From: Stomorhina lunata
Lineage: Eukaryota; Arthropoda; Insecta; Diptera; Rhiniidae
Length of the DNA: 64,000 bases
Direction of reading: 5' to 3'
Assembly: GCA_933228675.1 (NCBI GenBank)
Contig: OW121742.1
Span: 108,938,940-109,002,939, forward strand
Positions 39,331-50,276 of this stretch are shown here, in pieces. Each line of letters begins with the position of its first letter. The stretch's first letter is position 1. The position numbers were made by a program, and so were the translations under genes. The notes under the pieces were generated by a model. That model did not search any database, was not told where the DNA came from, and worked only from the letters and a program-made list of their open reading frames with translations.

Positions 39331-40231
39331 GACTGAAAATTAAAGGGAATATTAAAATTTTATTATCTTGAATTAATATATTCTTCATCTTTTTGATTTT
39401 TAATGAAAGTTCAATTCCCCTTTTGGATATTTGTAAAGCAAAAATCATTAACCTTTTGTCATAACTTTCATTTTCCGTTTGATTTTCTCTTTTTCTTTTT
39501 GAAATCTCAATCATTTGATATAAAGTTTCTTTTTACATTCTTGACTATTTCCTTAATTATTTGCCCATATCATTTCCTTTCTTCTTTCAACTCCATCATC
39601 TGACAATTTTCATTTCATTACAGAAATTTTCTTTCTTGAGTGCCATGAAAATGTTCACACATTTTTCTTTCCATTTTTCTGCTGTCATATTTATTTATAT
39701 ATTTAATTTTTTTCCCAGTATCATTCATTCATTCATTGTCTTTATTGAAACCATATTAAAAAAAATGGCAAGCGTTACAAAGTCAGTCTATCAGTCATTT
39801 AGTCATTTATTCCTTCATTCATTTATTCAGTTTCATTCATGGCTTTTGTGAGTGACGATTGACTGCTTTTGCTTATACAGTTTAAAGTTCATTCGAGAGT
39901 ATATCATCAATTATGCACATAAATATCGTACAAATATTATAAATAAATAAAAATTTTATTTCAATATTTTTTTCCACTTCACTTACGAATAGGCCCCCAG
40001 TTTAATGGAAATTAAATGAAAAAAATTTTGCACATTTTTTATTTGAAATAAAACTTATGCTGATTTATTGTTAAACTTTTCTTTTATTTATGTTATATTT
40101 TTAATATTTTCCCATTAATTACAATAATTTGATATACCAACGATAGTAAAACTATAAAAAGTTCAGTGGTTGGGTCAAAAAAAGTGTATTTTTTGCGAAA
40201 TAATGAACAAGTTTTAATGTTTCTGTTTATA
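39331..40231. other. non-repetitive pyrimidine-rich stretch
   Basis: Plus strand rich in T and C with CATT repeats near 39720-39840. The open frames at 39320-39514, 39403-39603 and 39561-39851 are Phe/Ser/Ile-rich low-complexity translations without a recognisable domain and are not called. Confidence 0.6.
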
Positions 40232-41145
40232 TCGGGTGGTTAAATTTCAAGGGCCGATGTTGATTTTGAATAAAACACAAACTATTTAGGAAATTATTGT
40301 AATTTTATTTTATTATGATATATTGGTATTACTCAATTATGTATGGAACAAAATATCGGCCAAATGGGCGCTGCGACCACAGCGACACACCTCCATCCGA
40401 TGGTCCAAATTTACGATGACCCTGAGGCATAATGGAGGTTCTATGCCGTTAATGTGATGAATTATCTCATCCTTTAGCTCTTGAATTGTTGCTGGAATAT
40501 TGACGTACACCTTTTCTTTCAAATAACCCCAAAGAAAAAAGTCCAACGGTGTCAAATCACATAATCTTGGCGGCGAATTGACATCGCCATTACGTGAGAT
40601 AACACGGCCATTGAATTTGTTGCGCAAAAGAGCCATTGTTTCGTTAGCTGTGTGGCAAGTGGCATCGTCCTGCTGAAACCACATATCGTCCACATCCATA
40701 TCTTCCAATTTGGGCCATAAAAAGTTCGTTATCATCTCACGATAGCGAACACCATTCACAGTAACTGCCTGACCGGCCTCAGCTACACTATCGCGAACAG
40801 CAGCAATATTTTCTGCAGTACGAGCTGTACGAGCATGCACTGGTGTTCCCACATCTTCTACAGACCCGGTTTGCTCGAATTTGTTCACGATTTTTGCGAT
40901 TGTATGCACATTTGGACGATCAAATTGACCAAAAAAATCACGAAGTGCGCGATATGCATTTTGATTTGAACGCCCATTTTCATAATAAGTCTGGATAACT
41001 TTAACACGTTGTTGGATTGTGTATCTCTCCACGGCTCAAATTGAATAAGTCTGAAATAGAGAAATGTCAAATAAAATTCGGAAAAAAACTTGGCGTTTAG
41101 GTGTGGTTCACATTCAACATCGGCCCTTACAATTTAACCACCCTT
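40232..41145 (-). mobile_element. mariner-like element A (DD41D), internally deleted
   Basis: Terminal inverted repeats of about 31 bp: left GGGTGGTTAAATT...GGGCCGATGTTGA, right its complement ending at 41145, flanked by TA on both sides (40230-40231 and 41146-41147), as expected for Tc1/mariner. Length 914 bp. Compared with sibling element B, it lacks a 390-bp segment (B coordinates 51599-51988) with 3-bp TCA microhomology at the junction near 40780, and it carries a 9-bp insertion. Non-autonomous. Confidence 0.93.
40337..41032 (-). pseudogene. in-frame internally deleted mariner transposase (231 aa)
   Basis: Starts MERYTIQQRVKV, the same start as in element B. Residues 1-60 look like the N-terminal helix-turn-helix DNA-binding region (QRVKVIQTYYENG; NVHTIAKIVNKFEQ). 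The in-frame deletion at about residue 85 removes the rest of the DNA-binding region and the first catalytic Asp. The second Asp (D122 in FQQDD) and third (D164 in TPLDFFLWGY) remain, with 41 residues between them, so the family is DD41D. QQDD replaces the QQDG of the relatives and NSPP replaces NWPP. The frame is open throughout although the enzyme cannot be catalytic. No flanking host gene. Either an inert deletion derivative or a possible DNA-binding repressor; the sequence cannot decide. Confidence 0.88.
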
Positions 41146-41147
41146 TA

Positions 41148-42055
41148 GTAAAATGAATGTATTTCTGTAGTAATGACTAGAATAACGACATTAGTAATGA
41201 TCTCAGTACTGGCAATAGTACTTGTATAAGAACTTTCAAGATCACTGACTGAAATAATGACTAGTAATGACTAAAAAACTGCTTAGACTAAAGTACAAAC
41301 TTGACCACATCATATAGAACTAACTACAGTACTTCTTAAATTACTGATTAACTAATGACTATAAGTAATACTGACTGAAGTAATGACTTGAGTAGTAGCT
41401 GTACTTTTAGATGTATATCAATCTACACTAAGCACTAAAATGAGTACTTGCAAAAGTAATGCCCCAAGTATTTGCAAGTGTATTTACTAAGGTACTGTCA
41501 TTAGTATTTAAAAGTCAGTACTGACAAAAATGGAGTAATGACAAACGGATTAATTAAAATACCAAAATAAAATAATAGTAAAAGTACAATGACTAGAGTA
41601 ATAATACTAATGACAATACTTATACTAATAATTGTTACTAATAATTTTTATAGTAAACTGTGGATCATGAGACCAATAGTGATCTCATGGGTCTGTAAAC
41701 TATAATCTGCTGAATCGTTCTTATATACATAAGTAACAGAAAATTAAATATTGGACCTCTTAGCTATATTGAAAAGACTACTTGAAAGGTACCTAAAGAG
41801 AAAAATTTATCTGATTTATTTGATGATCCAATAAATCGTTCAAATTTGAATTTATATAAGTTTTTTCTGATCACAATCTCACAATGAGTAACACAACGAT
41901 CTTGGAGTATCAGTTCAAGTACAGCATCTGTTTTTTTTTAATACAAAACTATTTAGGACTACATTTACCATCCTGCAGAGAACTACGGCCAACACTTCAC
42001 AGAGGTTGTCAAAGAAAGCCTGTTAACAGTGGTTTAGATCTTAGTCCTTGGAGTG
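41148..42055. repeat. degenerate AGTAATGACT-type repeat region
   Basis: Many scattered AGTAATGACT, AGTACT and TACTGACTGAA strings without a firm period, probably a decayed extension of the 12-bp GTATCAGTATTA satellite to the right. Small inverted repeat CATGAG/CTCATG at about 41668-41690. Confidence 0.5.
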
Positions 42056-45000
42056 GAGTATTTATTCGGTTAAGTACTAGTAACAATATTAGTATCAGTA
42101 TAAGAGTCGATGTTAGGAAAAGTTTTTTCAAAAGTTGTAGTATCAGTATCAATATTAGTAAAAGTGTTGGTATTGGTATAAAAGCTAGTATCAGTATATG
42201 TATAACTTTTAGTAACAGTATTTATATGAGTATTAGTATCAGTACTAGTAAAAGTATTAGTTTCAGTATTTCTATCAGTATTAGTATCAATATCAGTTTA
42301 AGCACTAGTATCAGTATAAGTATCAGCATTAATATCTGTATTTGTATCAGTATAAGTATCAGTATTAGTATTAGTAGCGGTATAAGTATCAGTACAAGTA
42401 TCAGTATAGGCATCAGTATTAGTATCAATATTAGTATCAGTATTGATATAAGTATCAGTAGTAGTAATACTGTCAGTATTAATATTAGTACCAGTACTAG
42501 TAACAGTACTAGTATCAGTTTTAGTAACAGTATAAGTATTTAACATTATTAGTATTAGTATCAACATTATTAGTATTAGTATCAATATTAGTATAAGTAT
42601 CAGTATTAGCATTAGTTTCAGTATTAGTATCAGTATTGGTATCACTATTAGTATCGGTATAAGTATCAGTATAAGTATCAGTATTAGTATCAGTATAAGT
42701 ATCAGTATAAGTATCAGTATAAGTATCAGTATAAGTATCAGTATAAGTATCAGTATAAGTATCAGTGTTAGTATCAGTATTAGTATCATCGTAAGTATGT
42801 GTATCAGTGTAAGTATCAGTATAAGTTTAAGTATTAGTATCAGTACATGTATCAGTATTAGTATGAGTGTAAGTATCAGTATTAGTATCAACATTAGTAT
42901 CAGTACTAGCATCAGTGTTAATGTCAGCACTAGTATCATTATTAGTATCAGTACAATTATCGGTATTAGTATTAGTATCAGCATCAGAACTCTTATCAGT
43001 ACTAGTATCAGTATTAGTATCAGTACTAGTATCAGTACTTGTATTAGTATCAGTACTCTGATCAGTACTAGTATCAGTATTAATATCACCACTAGTACCA
43101 GTGTATGTATCAGTTCTAGTATTAGTATAGGTATCAGAACTATTATCAGTACTAGTATCAGTACTCTTATCAGCACTAGTATTAGTATCAGTACTAGTAT
43201 CAGCACTAGTATTAGTATCAGTTCTAGTATCAGTATAAGTATCAATAATCTTATTAGTACTGGGATTAGTATCAGCACTAGTATCAGTACTAGTATCAGT
43301 AGTAGCATCAGTACTAGTATCAGTACTAGTATCAATACTAGTAACAGTACTATTATAAGTATTAGTATTATTACTAGTACCAGTATTAGTACCAGTATTA
43401 TCATAATTACTAGTATCAGTTCTAGTATTAGTATCAGCACTCTTATTAGTACTACTACCAGTATTAGTAAAAAAAATATCAGTATTAGCATCAGTACTAC
43501 TATCAGTATTAATATCAGTACTAGTATCAGTATTAGTATCAGTACTCTTATCAGTACTAGTATTAGTATCAATACTAGTATTAATATCAGTACCAGTATA
43601 ATATCAGTATTAGTATCAGTATTAGTATCTGTATTAGTATCAGTACCAGTGTCAGTATTAGTATCAGTACTCTTATTAGTACAAGTATTAGTGTCAGTGC
43701 AAGTATTAGTGTCAGTACTTGTATTAGTTCTAGTATCAGTATTAGTATCAGTACTCTTATCAGTACTAGTATTATTACTAGTATTAGTATCAGTACTAGT
43801 ATCATTACCAGTATTAGTATCAGTACCAGTATTAGTATCAGTACTAGCATCAATAATAGTATAAGTACTAGTATAAGTACTAGTATCACTACTAGTAAGA
43901 GTATTCTCATAAGTACTAGTATCAGTACTAGCATCAGTATTAGCATCAGTACTAGTATCAGTATTAGCATCAGTACTAGTATCAGCATTAGTATCTGTAC
44001 TAGTATCAGTACTAGTACCAGTATTAGTATCAGTACCGGTATCAGTATTAGTATCAGTACTCTTATTAGTACAAGTATTAGTCTCAGTACTTGTATTAGT
44101 TTCAGTACTAGTATTAGTACAACTGTCAGTTTTAGTATCAATACTACTATCAGTAGTATCATCTGTACTAGTATCAGTACTAGTGTCAGTAGTAGCATCA
44201 GTACAAGTATCAATATTAGTATCAGTACTAATACTGATACTGATACTAGTACTTATGGTATTACGGATACTAGTACTGATACTAATACTGATAGTAGTAC
44301 TGATACTACAACTGTACTGATACTAATACCGAAACTAGTACTTATGGTAATACTGATACTAGTACTGGTACTAGAACTGTATCAGTACTAGTATCAGTAT
44401 TAGTATCAGTATTAGTATCAGTATTGCCGTAAGTACTAGTATCGGTATTAGTATCAGTGTTAGTGTCAGCACCCTTATCAGTATTAGTTTTAGTATTAGT
44501 TCTAGTATCGCTATTAGTATTAGTACTCTTATCAGTATTAGTATTATCACTAGTATTAGTATCAGTACTAGTATCAGTAATAGTATTAGTATCAGTAATA
44601 GTTTCAGTTTTAGCATCAGTACTAGTATTAGTATTGGTATCAGTACTAGTATTAGTATCATTAGTATAAGCATTTGTATCACTACTAGTACCAGTATTAT
44701 CATAAGTACTAGTATCAGTACTCAGCACTCTTATCAGTACTTGTATCAGTATTAGTATCAGTACTGGTATAAGTACTAGTATCAGTATTATCATCAGTAC
44801 TAGTATCAGTATTAAGGTCAGTTCTTTTATCAGAACTAGTATCAGTATTAGTATCAGTACTAGTATCAGTACCAGTATCAGTATTATTATCAGCACTCTT
44901 ATCAGTACTAGTATCAGTATTAGTATCAGTACTAGTGTCAGTATTAGTATCAGTACTAGTATCAGTATTATCATCAGTACTAGTATCAGTATAAGTTATT

Positions 45001-45190
45001 AGTATCAGTTCTAGTATTAGTATCAGTACTAGTATTAGTATAAGTATCAGTACTATCATCAGTCTTAGCATCAGTACTAGTATCAGTACTAGTATCGGTA
45101 TTAGTATAAGTATCAGTATGTATTAGTATCGAAGTTCTATCGGTATTAGTATAATTATCAGTATTAGTAAAACTATTAGTTAAGAGTTGG
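42056..45190 (+). repeat. 12-bp satellite (GTATCAGTATTA / GTATCAGTACTA)
   Basis: Units of 12 bp (AGTATCAGTATT and AGTATCAGTACT) with subregions, for example the homogeneous GTATCAGTATAA run at 42660-42770. The open frames in it (up to 424 codons at 42298-43572, minus strand; 355 codons at 42797-43864, plus) are Ile/Leu/Val or Ser/Ile repeat translations and are not genes. Confidence 0.94.
44226..44380 (-). repeat. inverted block inside the GTATCAGTATTA array
   Basis: For about 155 bp the array reads TACTGATACTAG (reverse complement) and then returns to the normal sense. Within it ACTAGTACTTATGGTA-like copies recur about 90 bp apart, so the block was inverted and partly duplicated. Confidence 0.85.
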
Positions 45191-46639
45191 AGTAAGCATC
45201 TTTATACTAATATTAGTTTTAGGATTTGTTTTACTTAAAACTATTCAACCATTTTAATATTTATTCTTGCTTTCAAGAATTTTTAATGAAACGATTCTCT
45301 GTTTGTTAACAGAAAAATAAAAGATCAAAGTAAAATAGTTTTCTATATTTTTCTTTGTGAGTCATTAAAAATCTGTAAATTACAAACAAATTTGAGAAGA
45401 CTAGAAATAAAAACCCATATATGTTTTTATAGAGTGAAAAGAAAACAATTCGTTACATTTTGTGTTTAAACAAATTGTACAGGGAATCTATCTGGTAGAT
45501 TTAGCAAATAGACAAAAATATTTAAAATCAAACAAAGAAGATGATTTTAGTTGGAAAGGAAGGAGGGAGGGATGGATTGAGGTAAGGACGGATGAGTTGA
45601 GGGAAGACTGCAGGGAAAGGCATTTTATAGTTCTTGTGGTGCAGTTAAATTTAATTAGTATTTAAATTAAATACATCTACTTTAAAGTGTTCTTTATATA
45701 TATAGACTCCTTTGGAGTCTTTTATTTGATTTAAACGAGTTTCTCTTAAATGAGTTTTGAGATCAAAGAAATTTTGAGTTTTAAGGCAATTTTTCTCGAA
45801 TGTTTCATTTTTAATTGAAAGGTTTTTTGGTTAGAAATTTTTTAGTTTTAGTTCATTTAAAATTTATTTGAAAACACTCATTGCCACTTTATACTTTGTT
45901 TTCCAAATTTATGGTTTTTTCACAATCAGACAAAATAAAAAAAAAATCCATAAATAATAAATAGGAAATTTTTGAACAAAAAAAATCAGCAAATGATTTG
46001 CAATATGAGAATTGCAGCGGCAATATTTTTTAACAATCTGCAATTCATCAAAAAAATGTATACATATATACATACAATCAATGTATTAATTGCAAGATTG
46101 TTTTATAAGTCCGTCCGTCGGTTTGTCTGTCTTTCCGTCCATCCATCCTCCCGTCCTTCCCTCCACACAGCATGCTCTTCACTTTGTGTAGTTTGATGCA
46201 ACCAGCATGCATGAATTCATTCATTTCATTTTGTAGTCATGCATAAATATCAATACAATTTTTTTTTTTTCGAGATTTTATTTTTTTCAATTTTATTCGA
46301 ATCACTATAACAATTGTTTTGAAAATCTGCTTTTATTTCTGGTGTCTGTTTTCTCGAACTATAGCAGATTTTTCATTGCATTTATTTGTTTATTATAAAT
46401 AAATATTATATATAGTTTTCCTTTCAACTATTAAATAATAAATCATCATCATAAATTTTTATGTGTGAATGCCTGATTTTTTGTTTCTTTCCTTTTCGAA
46501 ATTGCAGCAGCAAAAAACTATCGTCAGCAACATCAGCATCATCATCATCGTCATCATCATTTGCAGAATAAAATTATTATTATTATTATTTAGTATAACT
46601 AAGAATTGTTTCGGTGTTCTTTCTGTTTTATATGGATTT
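45191..46639. other. non-repetitive stretch with microsatellites
   Basis: AT-rich, with pyrimidine-rich CCGTCCGTCGGTTTGTCTG at about 46112-46160, CAT/CATCAT repeats at 46520-46560 and an ATT run at 46573-46590. A small perfect hairpin AGACTCC-TTT-GGAGTCT lies at 45704-45720. A 3'-splice-like TTTCGAAATTGCAG ends near 46506. The frames 45462-45665, 45972-46196 and 46469-46696 carry no recognisable domain and are not called. Confidence 0.55.
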
Positions 46640-47995
46640 TTATACCCACCATCAAAAAGAATGGGGGGTATATTGAGATTGTCATTCCGTTTGTAATTTC
46701 CTTAATATTGGCTCAAAAATCAAAAGCGATATATATTCTGAATCCTTATAAAATTCTAAGACGATTGAGCGATGTCCGTCTGTCTGTCTGTCCGTCTGTC
46801 TGTCTGTCTGTCTGTCTGTTGAAATCACGATAACGCCTAAACGAAAGGAGCTAGCTCATTGAAACTTAGCAAAAACATTCTTCATTTATGAGAAAATTTT
46901 GGTATTGAAATTGGGCAAAATCGGTTAACATTTGACCATAGCTCCCATATAACCTCGTCTAGACTAGTTGCTTATTTGCTAATAACTGACAAATTATAAT
47001 AGCTATGATGACAAAATTTGGTATCTAGAAGTTTTCCATAAGCGCTAGGCAGCATATAAAATTTCATCGAAATCGGTTCACATTTAACCATAGCTCCCAT
47101 ATAAAAAACATACGGAAACAGCCAAAATTCCACCTGAAATTCACTTAAATGCCAATAAATGCTAAAATGTAATAGCTTTCGCCACCATATTTAGCACAAA
47201 TAAGTCTTATGTGAATACCAGCCAGTGTGCAAAATTTCGTTACAATCGGTCACCATTTGACCATAGCTCCCATATAAAGAACTTACGGAAACACAAAAAT
47301 ACAAAAAGAAAAGGGGGTTTATGTCCGTCTGTCCGCTAGATAAAAGCGCGATAGCGCCTTAACTGAAAGGGCTACAGCAACAAAATTTAGCAGAAGCAAG
47401 TCTTATGTGAATGCCAGTCAGTGTGTAAAATTTCGTTACAATCGGTCACCATTTGACCATAGCTCACATATAAAAAACTTACAGAAACACAAAAATACAA
47501 AAAGAAAAGGAGATTTATGTCCGTCTGTCCGTCAGATAAAAGCGCGACAGCTCCTTAACTACAAAAGCTAGAGAGACAAAATTTTACAAAAGTATTTCCG
47601 ATATGTAACAAAAGTTGTGTACTGAAAATGGGCGAAATCGGTTCACATTTAGTAAGAGCTCCCATATAACCCCGCCCCGGGATACACATAAATGCTGATA
47701 AATTGAGTACAATTGTGATAGCTATGACGACTAAATTTAGTATAGAGAAGTTTTATGCAACTATTGGTCAGTATATCAAATTTTATAGGAATCGGTCCAT
47801 ATTTGACTATAGCTTTCATATAAAAAACACTCCCGGAAACCAAAAAATGTTTAGCAAAGACCAGTTAAAAGCTATTAAATTAGAAACTGTGACAGCTATT
47901 GCCACTAAATTTTGCAAGAATAAGCCCTGTATAAATACCAGCCAGTGTGAAATTTTGTTACAATCGGTCAACATTTGGCTATAATTCTTATATAT
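46640..47995 (+). mobile_element. mini-me/DINE-1-like repeat with GTCT microsatellite
   Basis: Begins with a hairpin-like TATACCCACC...GGGGGGTATA (46650-46681). Then CGATATATATTCTGAATCC and GATTGAGCGATGTCCG precede a (GTCT/GTCC)n run at 46772-46820. This order resembles the core plus (GTCY)n of fly mini-me/DINE-1 elements as I remember them. Downstream are diverged modules ending in CATTTGACCATAGCTCCCAT at 46941, 47093, 47266, 47462, 47658, 47812 and 47984. Modules 47266, 47462 and 47658 are 196 bp apart, and the trio 46941/47093/47266 matches 47658/47812/47984 with an offset of about 718 bp. Non-coding. Confidence 0.6.
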
Positions 47996-48437
47996 TTATA
48001 TTACATCCCCTTTTTTATCAAAAAAAATCAAAAAGATTCGGAAGTACAAGCAGCATATTAAGATTATGTATATGGTAGATGCATTAGGAACTCCTAACAA
48101 AATATATGGACCGGTCGTATTACTATCAACTTCTTTATCTTAACTTAATATTAAGCTAAACGAAAAGTATTTAACAACTTATTAATGTAAAACCATACCC
48201 TATTACGATAACGAATTTTTTTCAAAGTAAATTATTACTAGGGAAACCACTTACACACTTTTGAATGTTGAACTATAAAGCTACTGCAACCGAAGTTATT
48301 CCAAATATTTTACCAACAATACCAACTAGCGTAACAACTTTTTTCCAATTTGGTCCAGATTTTGAATTAGCTGCACCCTTGTAGATATATGAGATATGTT
48401 TCTAAATTTAACACAACTTGATGGTTGGCTGGACGTC
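47996..48437. other. non-repetitive stretch between dispersed repeats
   Basis: AT-rich, no tandem repeat. Open frames crossing it belong to the flanking repeats and have no recognised domain. Confidence 0.5.
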
Positions 48438-48767
48438 TGGACCCCCATGTAAACCTTGTAATCAAACTACAGGTCGCAATTCTAAAGATAATTTGATGAA
48501 ATTTGGCACAGATAATTTTTTTGATAATGGAACCATGGCTATTGAAATTGGTCAAAATCGGTCCATTATTTATGGTACCTCCCATAGGTCCCACTTCCCG
48601 GAATTGCTACATTGGCCACAAATATCAATATTTTCTCAGGAAATTTAAAACAGATACTGCTTATGTAAACCTAAATCACTGTACCAAATTTCGTTGAAAT
48701 CGGTCCACATTTGATCATAGCTCCCATACAAACTCTTCTTCAAAAACGCACTAAATGAGACAAAAAA
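48438..48767 (+). repeat. inverted repeat arm A (330 bp)
   Basis: From TGGACCCCCATG to GAGACAAAAAA. The reverse complement occurs at 49069-49398 with only about ten differences seen by eye. Contains the motif CGGTCCACATTTGATCATAG shared with the 46.9-48.0 kb modules. Confidence 0.92.
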
Positions 48768-49068
48768 CAAGTAAGAAAGCGCTATAGTCGGTCAAGCCGA
48801 CCATACGATACCCTTCACCTCTAAGGTCAAAGGTGTTATTTTTCCTGTATAAAGACAAATATTTGCTAAATTTTGCCATCATACAAACATTTTCTCAAAA
48901 ATGTTCCGTCATTTGGACTTGTTTCCGTCATTTGGACTTATATGAGAGCTAGGGTCAAATGTGGACCGATTATCTCGAAATTTGGCATATTGATTACAGT
49001 TGTTACAAAAATTATGTATGCAAAAAAAAACTCAAAATTTTCATTAAGATTTACGAGCGTTTTAGTGA
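48768..49068 (+). repeat. inverted repeat arm B (about 300 bp)
   Basis: Starts with AGCGCTATAGTCGGTCAAGC and CATACGATACCC. Its reverse complement lies at 49566-49875. It also acts as the loop between arms A and A'. A short internal duplication (CCGTCATTTGGACTT twice, near 48905 and 48926) is absent from B'. Confidence 0.9.
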
Positions 49069-49398
49069 TTTTTTGTCTCATTTAGTGCGTTTTTGAAGAA
49101 GAGTTTGTATGGGAGCTATGGTCAAATGTGGACCGATTTCAACGAAATTTGGTACAGTGATTTAAGATTACATAAGCAGTATCTGTTTTAAATTTCATGA
49201 ACAAATATTGATATTTGTGGCCAATATAGCAATTCCGGGAAGTGGGACTTATGGGAGGTACCATAAATAAAGGACCGATTTTGACCAATTTCAATAGCCA
49301 TGGTTCCATTATCAAAAAAGTTATCTGTGCCAAATTTCATCAAATTATCTTTAGAATTGCGACCTGTAGTTTGATTACAAGGTTTACATGGGGGTCCA
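49069..49398 (-). repeat. inverted repeat arm A' (330 bp)
   Basis: Reverse complement of 48438-48767. Together with arm A it could form a hairpin with a 330-bp stem and a 300-nt loop if transcribed. Confidence 0.92.
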
Positions 49399-49565
49399 GC
49401 CAGCCAGCCAGACGGACGGACGGACGGACATCGCTAAATCGACTCAGAAAGTGATTCTAAGTCTATTGGTATACTAAAAGGTGGGTCTAAGACAAATATT
49501 TCTATGCGTTACAAACATCAGCACAAACTTATAATACCCTTTCCACCTATGGTGGTGAAGGGTAT
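49399..49565 (-). repeat. mini-me-like core with (GGAC)n microsatellite, minus strand
   Basis: CCAG units then GGAC units (49399-49430). On the minus strand these read GTCC repeats preceded by TCGATTTAGCGATGTCC, similar to GATTGAGCGATGTCCG at 46770. A GC-richer hairpin ATACCCTTTCCACC-TA-TGGTGGTGAAGGGTAT follows at about 49533-49564. The same order of hairpin, core and (GTCY)n as at 46640 supports a common element. Confidence 0.6.
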
Positions 49566-49875
49566 AATCACTAAAACGCTCGTAAATCTAAATATAATGA
49601 AAATTTTGAGTTTATTTTTTGCATACATAATTTTTGTAACAACTATAATCAATTTGCCAAATTTCGAGATAATCGGTCCACATTTGACCCTAGCTCTCAT
49701 ATAAGTCCAAATGACGGAAACAGGTTGAATATATACGTTTTGAGCAAATGTTTGTATGATGGCAAAATTTAGCAAATATTTGTCTTTATACAGGAAAAAT
49801 AACACCTTTGACCTTAGTGGTGAAGGGTATCGTATGGTCGGCTTGACCGACTATAGCGCTTTCTTACTTGTTTTT
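49566..49875 (-). repeat. inverted repeat arm B' (about 310 bp)
   Basis: Reverse complement of arm B. Ends with GGTCGGCTTGACCGACTATAG, itself partly palindromic, then CGCTTTCTTACTTG. The order on the plus strand is A, B, A', core, B'. Confidence 0.9.
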
Positions 49876-50107
49876 CATTATTTTCAAAATTTTTTATTCA
49901 TTTTGCAATTTGCTCAACAAAAAAAAAAAAACACGAAATCTGCCACAAACACTCTTAGACGTTGACACAGCAGATCTGGTTTTCATGGCGCAAATAAAAA
50001 TCTATAAAATGTTGGTGATATGATGAGAATTTTTAATCAAAAATTTAAATTAAACCTTAAATGAGTAAAGGGGGTTGACTTGGGTACATGAAGAAATTTA
50101 AGTCAAT

Positions 50108-50171
50108 TTAAGTGTTAGTATTGATATCAGTATAAGTGTCAGTATTATTTTTAGTACTAGCATCTATACTA
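50108..50171 (+). repeat. GTATCAGTATTA satellite fragment left of element B
   Basis: A few 12-bp units, degenerate. They join with 52347-52627 when element B is removed. Confidence 0.8.
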
Positions 50172-50276
50172 ATGGGTGGTTAAATTTCAAGGGCCGATGT
50201 TGATTTCGAATAAAACACAAACTATTTAGGAAGTTATTGTAATTTTATTTTATTATGATGTATTGGTATTACTCAA

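Noticed and set aside
42298..43572. Minus-strand frame of 424 codons, Ile/Leu/Val-rich, resembling a membrane protein
   Set aside because: It is a translation of the 12-bp GTATCAGTATTA satellite. The opposite strand is also open over much of the same stretch.
45704..45720. Hairpin followed by T residues, resembling an intrinsic terminator
   Set aside because: The window is eukaryotic in every other respect and no bacterial-type gene lies upstream. A short chance palindrome is the simpler reading.
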